From an uncultured Clostridia bacterium (GTDB taxonomy: Bacteria; Bacillota; Clostridia; Oscillospirales; CAG-272): 49,107 bases of DNA. Location of the stretch: contig CALWJV010000019.1 of the NCBI GenBank assembly GCA_944381115.1, forward strand, positions 1 to 49,107, read 5' to 3'. A program made the translations under genes and the position numbers. Under the pieces are notes generated by a model, which saw nothing but the letters and a program-made list of their open reading frames with translations, was not told the origin of the DNA and did no database searches. Below, piece by piece: positions 7,039 to 15,111 of the stretch (position 1 is the first letter of the stretch; each line of letters opens with the position of its first letter).

Positions 7039-8865
7039 TTATGCATTGTCACCTTTTAATTTTTTTGAAAGTTTACCTGCAAGCATCTCTGCCGTGATAT
7101 TGAGCGCAAGTACAATTATTATGAGTACAAGAGCAGTTGCGTATGCTTCGTTGATATACCATCCTTCGCCGGAAAGCCTGTACAGAGCAACTGCAAGTGA
7201 AGCACCGCTGTCCATAACACTGTTCGGAATTGCCGAGATGACCGAGCCCATTGTATAAAGGAATGGAGCAGATTCGCTTATTACGCGTCCCATTGAAAGA
7301 ATAATTGCCGAAAGTATGCCCGGCATTGCTGATGGTAAAACTATCCTGAAAATGGTACGGAGTTTACCTGCACCGAGCGCAAAACTTCCTTCACGCTGTG
7401 ATTTAAGTACTGATTTAAGACTTTCTTCGCAGGAACGTACGATAGTGGGCAGTAACATTATGCTGATAGTTAAAGAACCAGCCAAAATTGAGGAAGAACC
7501 GCCGAATATCGGTACGAAAGCGATCATACCGAAAAGTCCGTAAACTATGGACGGTACTCCGGCAAGAATATCTATGCCCCGGCGTATGATACGTATAAAA
7601 ATATTATTATTTTTTGTATACTCGTTTAAGAATATTGCTGTCATAAGACCTATCGGAATGGAAATGATAAGGCTTATTGCAACCGCGAATAGAGTTGTTA
7701 CAATAGATGGCAGGATAGTGATGTTTTCAGAAGCAAATTCATATTTACCATATATGATAGAAGGTTTTTGTATTATTTGAGGTAATCCTTTTACAAAAAT
7801 AAAGCCGATAATCAGAAGCAATGCGACCGCCGAAAAAATACCGCTTCCGATAGCCATTCCTTTGCAAATCTTAACTGCTCCAATCTTATGAGTAAAGGAA
7901 TAAACACAGTTTTTAATACGTTTTATCTGTTTGTTAAAATAAGTTATTTTATGTTTTTCTTGCTTTTTTACACTTGCGGTTACCGCTTTTTTCGAAAAAA
8001 AGCCGAATATAAGATTAACAAGAAGAACAAAGAACAAAAGCACAACACCGGTTGCGATAAGCGCACCTTCCTGTACTTCACCTGCATACCCCATTTCCAT
8101 TACGATATTGGCAGTAAGTACTCTGAAAGAAGAGAAAAGTCCGTCAGGATAATTCGGTGAATTTCCGGCAACCATGACGACAGCCATTGTTTCGCCGAGT
8201 GCGCGGCCGACCGCTAAAACAAGTGATGCAATAATACCTGATTTTGCCGCAGGTGTCATAACACGGAATACTGTTTCGGAGTGATTTGCACCAAGTGCGA
8301 CAGAGGCTTCATAATATGCTCTGGGTACGGCTTCAAGACTTGTTTTTGAAAGAGAAACAACTGTTGGAAGTATCATAATACCGAGGATAATGGAGGTAGC
8401 GAGCAATCCGCTTCCGTTGTTAGGTGCGATTTTTGAAAGTACTGGTAACAGAAAAACTATACCGAAGAAGCCGTAAACGACCGACGGGATTCCTGCCAAA
8501 AGGTTTATAACGGAAGAGAAGATACGTTTAGGTACGGCAGGACAGTAAAAAGCGAGGAATACCGCAGTGAAATAGCCGAAGACACCTCCAATCAACAGTG
8601 CGCCGATGGTAGCCGTAAAAGTTCCGAATATCATTGTGAAAATGCCGTATGTACCTGAAAGAGGGGAGTCATAAGTATCAAGCCTGTCAGAAGACCAGTT
8701 GTCACCGAAAATGAATTCAAATACTCCGAGTTTTCCGAATGCAGGTACGCTTTTGATAATCAGGAATGCGAAAATTGCGGCCACGGCGATGACACAGATC
8801 ACTGCCGCAGCCGCGAAGAACGCTTTCCCTGCTTTTTCTTTATTTTTTGCATTTAAAACGGTCAT
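7039..8865 (-). CDS. Fused PstC-PstA phosphate permease
   Basis: This single 608-residue polypeptide contains both membrane subunits of the phosphate importer, which are usually separate proteins of about 300 residues each. Residues 1-300 are PstC-like (helices, AGIPSVVYGFFG, coupling loop EASVALGANHSETVFRVMTP). Residues 300-345 are a basic linker (repeated K/R). Residues 345-608 are PstA-like (AGVPSIVYGLFG, coupling loop EGSFALGAGKLRTIFRIVLP). Both EAA-type loops that dock on PstB are intact. The reading frame is continuous through the linker, with no stop or internal start with a binding site. It starts six bases after pstS ends. Confidence 0.93.
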   Translation of the reverse strand: MTVLNAKNKEKAGKAFFAAAAVICVIAVAAIFAFLIIKSVPAFGKLGVFEFIFGDNWSSDRLDTYDSPLSGTYGIFTMIFGTFTATIGALLIGGVFGYFTAVFLAFYCPAVPKRIFSSVINLLAGIPSVVYGFFGIVFLLPVLSKIAPNNGSGLLATSIILGIMILPTVVSLSKTSLEAVPRAYYEASVALGANHSETVFRVMTPAAKSGIIASLVLAVGRALGETMAVVMVAGNSPNYPDGLFSSFRVLTANIVMEMGYAGEVQEGALIATGVVLLFFVLLVNLIFGFFSKKAVTASVKKQEKHKITYFNKQIKRIKNCVYSFTHKIGAVKICKGMAIGSGIFSAVALLLIIGFIFVKGLPQIIQKPSIIYGKYEFASENITILPSIVTTLFAVAISLIISIPIGLMTAIFLNEYTKNNNIFIRIIRRGIDILAGVPSIVYGLFGMIAFVPIFGGSSSILAGSLTISIMLLPTIVRSCEESLKSVLKSQREGSFALGAGKLRTIFRIVLPSAMPGILSAIILSMGRVISESAPFLYTMGSVISAIPNSVMDSGASLAVALYRLSGEGWYINEAYATALVLIIIVLALNITAEMLAGKLSKKLKGDNA

Positions 8866-8871
8866 GATTGT

Positions 8872-9792
8872 TTACCCTATTTCGCTGAATTTTGTTATTT
8901 TTCCGGTGAATATGTCATAAAGTTGGCCGATCGTCAGGTTAGTGATTTTATCGTTATTTTTGTTTACGATAACAGCAACAGCATCAAGACATACATTAAA
9001 GCTGTCAATGTTGTCCTGTTTTACTGCAGCAGAAGAAAGTCCTATAACATTTCCGTGTGTGTCGTCTTCGACCGCTTTTCTTCCGACAGATGAACCTTCA
9101 AGTTGAATATCAAAAATATCTTCTGCTTTTACACCGTATGCATCTGCATATCCTTTTGCGGCTTCGTTAATGAATTTTTCCATTGAAGTAGAGCCGCGGA
9201 TAACTATTTTTTCACCTGACGGAAGAGTTGCCTGTTTTGTGAATGTTGTTACAGCAATTGCTTCCGCACCTTCATTTGCACGTTTTGCGGGGTCTTCAAG
9301 GAAGATACAGCCTGCCGTTTCTGAATGTTGGCTTGACGCGTTACTCTTGAGGTAATTCATAAAATCGGCTGTACGTGCAGTCAGTGTTATGCCTTTTTTT
9401 GTCATGACAACAAACGGACGCTGAATTTTGTAAGCACCGGAAAGTACGGTTTCCGCTGAAGGGGCGACGCCGTCAACATTTACCACATTAATAGTGTCGT
9501 TTACAGATCCCAAAGAAATGTAACCTATTGCGTTCTCATCAGATGCGACCTGAGAAAGAACGGTCCCGGTCGAGGTCAGCTGTGTTGCTGTGTTGGTGGT
9601 GTTGTAAACAGTTTTTCCGGCGGAATCTTTTTCCTGAAGGAAGTGAGTTCCGTCTGTGACGACTTTGTCAAAGGCTTCACGTGTTCCGCTTCCTTGCTCT
9701 CTTACAACGACGGAAATATTTTTTTCGCCGTTGCAGGAAAAAAGAGAGAATACCATAAGTAAACATGTTGCGAATGCAATAATTTTTTTCAT
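8872..9792 (-). CDS. pstS: Phosphate-binding lipoprotein, circularly permuted PstS
   Basis: This 306-residue secreted lipoprotein captures phosphate for the importer. It has a signal peptide with lipobox LFSC (C20). The usual PstS order is inverted. The segment that normally comes second (REQGSGTREAF at 31-41, AIGYISLG at 88-95, RPFVVMTK) is at the N-terminus. The normally N-terminal lobe (RGSTSMEKF at 199-207, EGSSVGRKAV, GLSSAAV, AVAVIVNK, LYDIFTGKITKFSEIG) is at the C-terminus and ends exactly where the usual proteins run on into the SGTR part. All phosphate-contact motifs remain. A GGAG site precedes the ATG. Confidence 0.88.
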   Translation of the reverse strand: MKKIIAFATCLLMVFSLFSCNGEKNISVVVREQGSGTREAFDKVVTDGTHFLQEKDSAGKTVYNTTNTATQLTSTGTVLSQVASDENAIGYISLGSVNDTINVVNVDGVAPSAETVLSGAYKIQRPFVVMTKKGITLTARTADFMNYLKSNASSQHSETAGCIFLEDPAKRANEGAEAIAVTTFTKQATLPSGEKIVIRGSTSMEKFINEAAKGYADAYGVKAEDIFDIQLEGSSVGRKAVEDDTHGNVIGLSSAAVKQDNIDSFNVCLDAVAVIVNKNNDKITNLTIGQLYDIFTGKITKFSEIG

Positions 9793-9884
9793 ACTTAATT
9801 AACTCCTTTTTTGTTGTTTTGCATTTTGCACTTACAGTTTACCACTGTTTTCTTTTCGGTACTATCAATCTAAACTTTTGTTTA

Positions 9885-9901
9885 TGTAAAGATTATGTAA
9901 A
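9885..9901 (-). promoter_or_regulatory. Pho-box-like direct repeat upstream of pstS
   Basis: On the minus strand TTTACA occurs twice with 5 bases between (TTTACATAATCTTTACA), an 11-bp period like the PhoP/PhoB boxes of Bacillota. A weaker TTTAGA follows further downstream. It lies about 95 bases upstream of the pstS ATG. It probably lets PhoB-phosphate activate the operon. The -10 box is not clear. Confidence 0.6.
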
Positions 9902-9979
9902 ATGGGAAGATTTTTTTAAACAACGGGGAAAAAGTAACTTTTTTAACTAATGTAATATTTAACCGTGTGAATTAATTAA

Positions 9980-10020
9980 AAATAAAAATACACAGAAGAT
10001 GGATTATTCCTTCTGTGTAT
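9980..10020 (-). terminator. Terminator after the aldehyde dehydrogenase gene
   Basis: ATACACAGAAG and CTTCTGTGTAT (9988-9998 and 10010-10020) form an 11-bp stem. On the minus strand it is followed by a T-rich tract. Confidence 0.75.
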
Positions 10021-10205
10021 CGTATAAAAGCATTCTGCAATATTCTTTTATTGTTTACGGTCAAGTAATTTAAATATCAATGGCGTCTTTTGCTTTTTTT
10101 GTAAAATATACTTAATTATATAATGTTTATCCAATAGACAATGTTAGTAAAAAATGTAATTGAATAATTCTTTGTAATTAAAAATATTTTATAAAAAAAT
10201 AATTT

Positions 10206-11591
10206 TTATTTTAAAAAAAATTTTATAAATTTAAAATATTTTTTTCTGTTATAAGGTTGATAACGCATAGGCAAGTCGATCCAATTTTTCTTATGAACAA
10301 TGCTTTTTTCATGACTGAATGCCTCAAATCCTCTTTTTCCGTGATAACAACCCATACCGCTCTCTCCGACTCCGCCAAATCCCATTTGATCGGTGGCAAG
10401 GTGTATGATCGTATCGTTTATACAGCCTCCGCCGTAAGAAATACGGGTCGTAATGAATTCGATATGTGATCTGTCGGTTGAAAAAATATACAAAGCAAGC
10501 GGCTTTGGACGGTCTTTTAAAATCTGGAAAATTTCGTGAAAATCGTTAAAAGACAGAACAGGAATAATAGGACCGAAAATCTCTTCTTTCATTACGGCGT
10601 CATTAAAATCCACATTATCCATTATTGTAGGTGTGATCTTACGTTTTTCGGCATTGAAGGTTCCTCCGAATACAACTTTTTTCATATCAATAAGATTAAG
10701 TATACGGTCAAAGTGCTTTTGATTTATAATATGGCCGTAATCAGGATTTTGAAGAGGGTCTTTGCCGAGTTGTACAGCGATCTGTTTTTTCAATTCTTCA
10801 ATAAGGCGTGGTTTTACGCTTTTTTCACAAAGAATGTAATCCGGCGCAATACAAGTTTGACCGCAGTTTATTATCTTACCGAAAACAATACGTCTTGCGG
10901 CCAGCGGAATATCTGCGCTTTTATCAACGATAACAGGACTTTTTCCGCCGAGTTCAAGTACTACGGGTGTGAGGTGCTCCGACGCATGCGCAAGTACCGA
11001 TTTACCGACATTTTGACTTCCGGTAAAAAATATAAAATCAAATTTTTTTTCCAAAAGATGAGAATTTTCGGCTCTGCCTCCGAGCACAACGGCAATGTAT
11101 TCCTCTGGAAAACATTCAGCGGTTATATCCGCTATTATACGGGCTGTTACAGGGGAGTAAGCACTGGGTTTTACAATTGCGGTGTTTCCTGCCGCAATTG
11201 CATCTGCAAGCGGGTCAAGCGTCAGCAAAAACGGATAGTTCCACGGGCTCATTATAAGAGTGTTTCCGTAAGGTTCCCGCAATGTGTAACTTTTGGAATG
11301 AAACTGAGAAAGAGGAGTACGTACTTTTTGTTTTTTTGAAAATTTTTTAGTATGCCTGATAAGATAAGATATTTCTGAAAGTACCATACCTATTTCGCAC
11401 ATATAACTTTCAAAATCGCTTTTTCCGAGGTCTGAATACAAAGCGGATATAATATTTTTTTCATGTTTTATAATGCACGCTCTGAGTTTTTTGAGTGCAT
11501 CAATGCGGTATTTAACGGGAAAGGTAATTCCCGTTCTGAAGAATTCTTTTTGTTTTTCAAACAATCCGTCAATTTTTTCTTCTGCTGACAT
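10206..11591 (-). CDS. NAD(P)-dependent aldehyde dehydrogenase
   Basis: This 461-residue enzyme of the aldehyde dehydrogenase superfamily oxidises an aldehyde to a carboxylate. Its length and the lack of an N-terminal extension fit the ALDH3/YwdH group. It shows the Rossmann part MSPWNYPFLLTLDPLADAI, the nucleotide loop FTGSQNVGKSV, the general-base glutamate in VVLELGGKSP and the catalytic cysteine in GQTCIAPDY. The C-terminus ends with a basic, phenylalanine-rich tail (RKKYFKFIKFFLK) that could touch the membrane, as in fatty-aldehyde dehydrogenases. The ATG follows GGGGG. Its terminator lies about 190 bases downstream. The physiological substrate is not known. Confidence 0.9.
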   Translation of the reverse strand: MSAEEKIDGLFEKQKEFFRTGITFPVKYRIDALKKLRACIIKHEKNIISALYSDLGKSDFESYMCEIGMVLSEISYLIRHTKKFSKKQKVRTPLSQFHSKSYTLREPYGNTLIMSPWNYPFLLTLDPLADAIAAGNTAIVKPSAYSPVTARIIADITAECFPEEYIAVVLGGRAENSHLLEKKFDFIFFTGSQNVGKSVLAHASEHLTPVVLELGGKSPVIVDKSADIPLAARRIVFGKIINCGQTCIAPDYILCEKSVKPRLIEELKKQIAVQLGKDPLQNPDYGHIINQKHFDRILNLIDMKKVVFGGTFNAEKRKITPTIMDNVDFNDAVMKEEIFGPIIPVLSFNDFHEIFQILKDRPKPLALYIFSTDRSHIEFITTRISYGGGCINDTIIHLATDQMGFGGVGESGMGCYHGKRGFEAFSHEKSIVHKKNWIDLPMRYQPYNRKKYFKFIKFFLK

Positions 11592-11783
11592 ATGTTTTAC
11601 CCCCGATCTGTAATTTTAACGGTAAACCGCAAAGTTTTAATTGATCATACTTTATTATTTATTAAATATCGAAAGGAATATTCTTGATTTCAAGTGAATT
11701 TATAAAATTATTTAAAACAGTACAAAAATTTATTTTTAACAGTACTGTGTTCTGAAGAACAATTATAAAGAAAACTATTTGGA

Positions 11784-12770
11784 TTAAAATATTCCGATAT
11801 ATTTAAGGAGAAATGCAGTGGCAAAAACGGTAAAAGCGGAAATTACGGTTGTAAATACAACAAGTTGACCTGCAAGAGCCGAATCTGCCTTCATTTCCTG
11901 TGCCATGGGTACAGATGAAACTGCAACGGGCGTAGCAAAAAAAGCTGTAAATGCAGCAAAATGAGCACTGCTGAATATATCTTTAAATGCAAGTATTGCT
12001 ACCGAGATACCAATAAACGGCAAGATAACGATTTTTACGGTTACACCGATAATGATTTCTTTTTTCAGTTCCTTAATTGCCGAAAATTCAAATTCAGCAC
12101 CAAGTGCTATAAGGGCAAGAGGAGTTGCAACATCGGAAAGTGTTTCTGCCGCCTTCATAACGGGAGTAATATCGGAGAGCCGGAACCCAATATCAAAATA
12201 AACAAACAGTTCACGTATTAAAAGGCAAAGGATACCTGAGAGTATCGCTCTTATCAAAGGATTTTTCCAAATATCTGTCAGTATTTTTTTAACACTTGGT
12301 TTTTGACCGTCTTTGTCGAATACAGTCAGGCTTATGACTGCAAGGATATTTAACAGAGGGATTGTAATAACAGACATCATTGCCGCCAAAATTTCTCCGC
12401 TTTCTCCGAAAAGAGCAGATGCAAGAGGCAGACCGATAAGGGCAAAATTAGAACGGAAACTTGCTTGAAGGAGAGCGCCTCTCCTGTCATTTTTTGGAGT
12501 TACTGCCATAACGGTGGGGATCATTACGAAAAATACAATCAGTGTAATACCTGCTGCATAAAATATGTAAGAAAAATCAAAGCCTGAAATTGTTTCGATT
12601 TTATATACATTCAAAAAAAGCATTACAGGCAGAAAAAGCCGAAAAACAAGTTTGTTAAGTTCTTTAGCCAAGTCAACATTAAGAAATCCGATTTTTTTCA
12701 AAATATATCCGATTATTACAATTATAACGATAGGTAAAACAGCGTTTACAGAAAAAATCAATGAATTCAT
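11784..12770 (-). CDS. AEC-family (auxin-efflux-carrier-like) permease
   Basis: This 328-residue integral membrane protein has about ten predicted helices in two halves, typical of the AEC/bile-acid-transporter-like fold. The first half begins with NAVLPIVIIVIIGYILKKIGF and shows the conserved N-L-x-L-P-like region (FLPVMLFLNVY). The second half carries the TPLALIALGAEF stretch and the final AVSSVPMAQEM part. Bacterial members move organic anions such as malate or lactate, but the substrate here cannot be deduced. It is transcribed in the same direction as the aldehyde dehydrogenase gene 192 bases downstream. No strong terminator lies between them, so a shared transcript is possible. Confidence 0.85.
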   Translation of the reverse strand: MNSLIFSVNAVLPIVIIVIIGYILKKIGFLNVDLAKELNKLVFRLFLPVMLFLNVYKIETISGFDFSYIFYAAGITLIVFFVMIPTVMAVTPKNDRRGALLQASFRSNFALIGLPLASALFGESGEILAAMMSVITIPLLNILAVISLTVFDKDGQKPSVKKILTDIWKNPLIRAILSGILCLLIRELFVYFDIGFRLSDITPVMKAAETLSDVATPLALIALGAEFEFSAIKELKKEIIIGVTVKIVILPFIGISVAILAFKDIFSSAHFAAFTAFFATPVAVSSVPMAQEMKADSALAGQLVVFTTVISAFTVFATAFLLKYIGIF

Positions 12771-12850
12771 TTTTAACCCTCTTTTATATTTAATTTACCT
12801 TTTATTTTATTATTTAAAAATCCGATTATATTCATTTAAGTTAATTGTAA

Positions 12851-12880
12851 AAACAAAGCGGCCGCCGGCCGCTTTGTTTT
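12851..12880 (-). terminator. tRNA-Arg(CCG) terminator
   Basis: AACAAAGCGGCC and GGCCGCTTTGTT form a 12-bp GC-rich stem with a very short loop, followed by a T run on the minus strand, just after the tRNA CCA end. Confidence 0.85.
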
Positions 12881-12881
12881 T

Positions 12882-12958
12882 TGGCCTGCCCAAGCGGATT
12901 CGAACCGCTGACACCAAGCGTCGGAGGCTTGTGCTCTATCCTGCTGAGCTACGGGCAG
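12882..12958 (-). tRNA. tRNA-Arg (anticodon CCG)
   Basis: The gene folds as a full cloverleaf. The acceptor stem is CTGCCCG/TGGGCAG (one G-T pair), with discriminator G and an encoded CCA. The anticodon stem is CAAGC/GCTTG with loop CTCCGAC (anticodon CCG). The T arm is AGCGG-TTCGAAT-CCGCT. Confidence 0.95.
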
Positions 12959-13266
12959 ATATATATTCAGGTATTTTTAAAGTGACTGTGATTTAAAATG
13001 CTTTACAACAGTGTGTATTTTTTAAGAGTAAGATCAGTGAATATTAATTTTTTCATCGAAGATATAAACTGAAAAAGAAAATTGATTTTATTTGCATTAT
13101 GGCAAATATTATATCATCTTTTTTATTAAAAGTAAAGTAGATGTCGCAAAAAAATTGTAAAGTTTTTACAAAAATATATTTTTTTATAAAACTCCCTTTT
13201 TTTTTTAAGTAAACTATGTTACAATAAATATAATTATAATTAAAAATAAAAGGGGAAATTCGGGAA
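12959..13266. other. Divergent intergenic region, tRNA-Arg / tsaE
   Basis: This AT-rich divergent spacer must hold the tRNA-Arg promoter (minus) and the tsaE promoter (plus). A TATAAT-like -10 lies around 13228. I could not find a convincing -35 partner for either. I see no other feature. Confidence 0.45.
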
Positions 13267-13713
13267 GTGAATAAAAAAAAAGAATTTATTACCGAAAATT
13301 GCGAACAGACAGAAAAGATCGGTGAAAAATTTGCCACCCTTTTAAGAGGAAAGGCAACCGTTTGTTTTTACGGAGACCTTGGTGCCGGTAAAACGGCGTT
13401 CACGCGAGGAATGGGAAAAGTGATCTGCCCGAATGCCGATGTATGTAGCCCGACATACTCAATTATAAACGAATACAAGGAAAAAGGTAAGACAGTCATG
13501 TGTCATGTGGACGCTTATAGAATTACCGACAGCGACGACCTTTATTCAACGGGATTTTATGACTGTATTGATTATAAAGACTGTATTACAGTGATCGAGT
13601 GGAGTGAAAATATTCCGTATGCCATACCGGACGGTTCAATTAAAATAACAATAGAAAAACTCGGAGAAAACAAACGGAAGATAACGGTTTACGGTTATCC
13701 GTGTGAAGAATAA
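13267..13713 (+). CDS. tsaE: tRNA threonylcarbamoyladenosine biosynthesis ATPase TsaE
   Basis: This 148-residue P-loop ATPase works with TsaB and TsaD to make the t6A modification next to the anticodon of ANN-decoding tRNAs. It shows the Walker A motif GDLGAGKTAFTRGMG near residue 36, the SPTYSI stretch and the family motif HVDAYRI followed by VIEWSEN. The length is typical for the family. The start is GTG, preceded by AGGGG and GGGAA stretches. The next gene on the same strand is tsaB, the pathway partner, 88 bases downstream. tsaD is not in the window. Confidence 0.92.
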   Translation: MNKKKEFITENCEQTEKIGEKFATLLRGKATVCFYGDLGAGKTAFTRGMGKVICPNADVCSPTYSIINEYKEKGKTVMCHVDAYRITDSDDLYSTGFYDCIDYKDCITVIEWSENIPYAIPDGSIKITIEKLGENKRKITVYGYPCEE

Positions 13714-13801
13714 ATTTTTTGGCAGAAAAAGCGTATAAAATGGCAGATATGCATAAAAAATGCCGCCAAACAAAGCACGTAAAAGGAAAGGAAACTCTGT
13801 T

Positions 13802-14527
13802 TTGATAATACTTGCAGTTGATACTACGGCTAAAACGTCGACGGTCGCACTTACCGAGGACGAAAGACTAATAGGTCTTTCGATTTTTAATACGGAAAAT
13901 ACACACAGCACAACTCTTTTGCCGACGGTTGAGAGCATACTCGGCAGTGCCTGCGTAAATGTAGGCGATATAGATCTTTTCGTTTGTTCTGCGGGTCCCG
14001 GCTCCTTTACCGGTGTAAGGATAGGTGCGGCAACGGTCAAAGGACTTGCATTTACAAATAATACAAAATGTATCGGTGTATCATCGCTTGAAGCGCTTGC
14101 CATGAATATAATCTGTCAAGACGGCTTGGTTTGTGCAGTAATGGACGCAAGGAGAAATCAATTATATAATGCTTTGTTTGAATTGAAAAAAGGCGGCTTA
14201 GAACGCAAAACAGATGACAGGGTTATAACAAAAGAAGAGCTTGTAAAAGAACTTACCGGTTACAGAGGTAAAGTACACATTGTCGGCGATGGGTATGACA
14301 TAGCGGCTGAAGCACTGAAAGATCTCGATTGCCCGAAAACAGCAGAGACGGCAAAATATCAAAATGCTTATAGCGTTGCAATGCTTGGACTTAAAAAGTA
14401 CAGAGCCCTTTCAGAAAACGAAAGAGAAAAACTTACTCCTGCCGCTCTTGCTCCTGTATATCTCAGGGTATCGCAGGCGGAGAGAGAGCGGGAAGAAAAA
14501 TTGAAAACAAAAAGAACTCAAAATTGA
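13802..14527 (+). CDS. tsaB: tRNA threonylcarbamoyladenosine biosynthesis protein TsaB
   Basis: This 241-residue protein of the ASKHA fold partners with TsaD in threonylcarbamoyl transfer to tRNA. The N-terminus MIILAVDTTAKTSTVAL and the GPGSFTGVRIG stretch are the family hallmarks. I chose the TTG at 13802 because AGGAAAGG lies about ten bases upstream and because the conserved N-terminus starts there. An upstream ATG at 13760 would add 14 basic residues with no homology. The C-terminus is highly charged (ReRE, KLKTK) and ends 16 bases before rpiB, so the genes are probably co-transcribed. Confidence 0.9.
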   Translation: MIILAVDTTAKTSTVALTEDERLIGLSIFNTENTHSTTLLPTVESILGSACVNVGDIDLFVCSAGPGSFTGVRIGAATVKGLAFTNNTKCIGVSSLEALAMNIICQDGLVCAVMDARRNQLYNALFELKKGGLERKTDDRVITKEELVKELTGYRGKVHIVGDGYDIAAEALKDLDCPKTAETAKYQNAYSVAMLGLKKYRALSENEREKLTPAALAPVYLRVSQAEREREEKLKTKRTQN

Positions 14528-14543
14528 AAGGAAAAAGAAAACT

Positions 14544-14987
14544 ATGAAGATAGCGATAGGCTGCGACCATGGGGCATATGAGCTTAAAGAAAATTTAAAA
14601 AAGTATTTTGATGAAAAAGGGATTGAATATCAGGATTTTGGAACTTATTCTTCTGAATCAGTAAATTATCCCGTATATGCAAAAGCGGTCTGTATGGCTG
14701 TACAGGAAAAGAAAGCGGATTTTGGGGTACTTCTTTGTTCAACCGGTATCGGAATGAGTATAGCAGCGAATAAGTTCAAAGGAATCCGAGCCGCACTTTG
14801 TAGCGGCACGTACAGCGCAAAATTTACAAGACTGCATAACAATTCAAACGTACTTTGCATAGGTGCACAGATAACCGGTGCGGGACTTGCAAAGGAGATC
14901 ACAGATACATTTTTAAGTACTGAATTTATGGGTGGCAGACATGCGACCCGTATTGATATGATCACTGAGATAGAAAACGAGCAGTAA
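14544..14987 (+). CDS. rpiB: Ribose-5-phosphate isomerase B
   Basis: This 147-residue RpiB/LacAB-family sugar-phosphate isomerase interconverts ribose 5-phosphate and ribulose 5-phosphate in the pentose phosphate pathway. The N-terminal phosphate-site motif is GCDHGAYELKE. The catalytic cysteine lies in GVLLCSTGIGMSIAANK. The HNNSNVLCIGAQ and GGRHATRI stretches complete the active site. The length matches the family. It follows tsaB closely, and its ATG is preceded by GAAAGGAAAAAG. A related activity such as allose-6-phosphate isomerase is possible but less likely without sugar genes nearby. Confidence 0.93.
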   Translation: MKIAIGCDHGAYELKENLKKYFDEKGIEYQDFGTYSSESVNYPVYAKAVCMAVQEKKADFGVLLCSTGIGMSIAANKFKGIRAALCSGTYSAKFTRLHNNSNVLCIGAQITGAGLAKEITDTFLSTEFMGGRHATRIDMITEIENEQ

Positions 14988-15111
14988 TTTTAAAACCGGA
15001 AAATAACGGAAAGATATGGGAAATTCAAAGCCAAAACGAAAGGTGGTTTTTCGTAAAATATAAAAATATAGTTATTTTAAAAGACGGCAAATTAAAAATA
15101 GGAGAAAAAAT

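Larger units (their letters stand above)
9793..10205. other. Intergenic region pstS / aldehyde dehydrogenase
   Basis: This stretch contains the pstS leader and Pho-box-like site (9885-9901) and the aldehyde dehydrogenase terminator (9988-10020). Positions 10021-10205 are AT-rich with nothing recognisable. Confidence 0.6.

Noticed and set aside
10536..11339. A 267-codon open frame opposite the aldehyde dehydrogenase gene
   Set aside because: The complementary strand encodes a complete aldehyde dehydrogenase with catalytic motifs. The opposite frame has no family features and is a codon-bias shadow.
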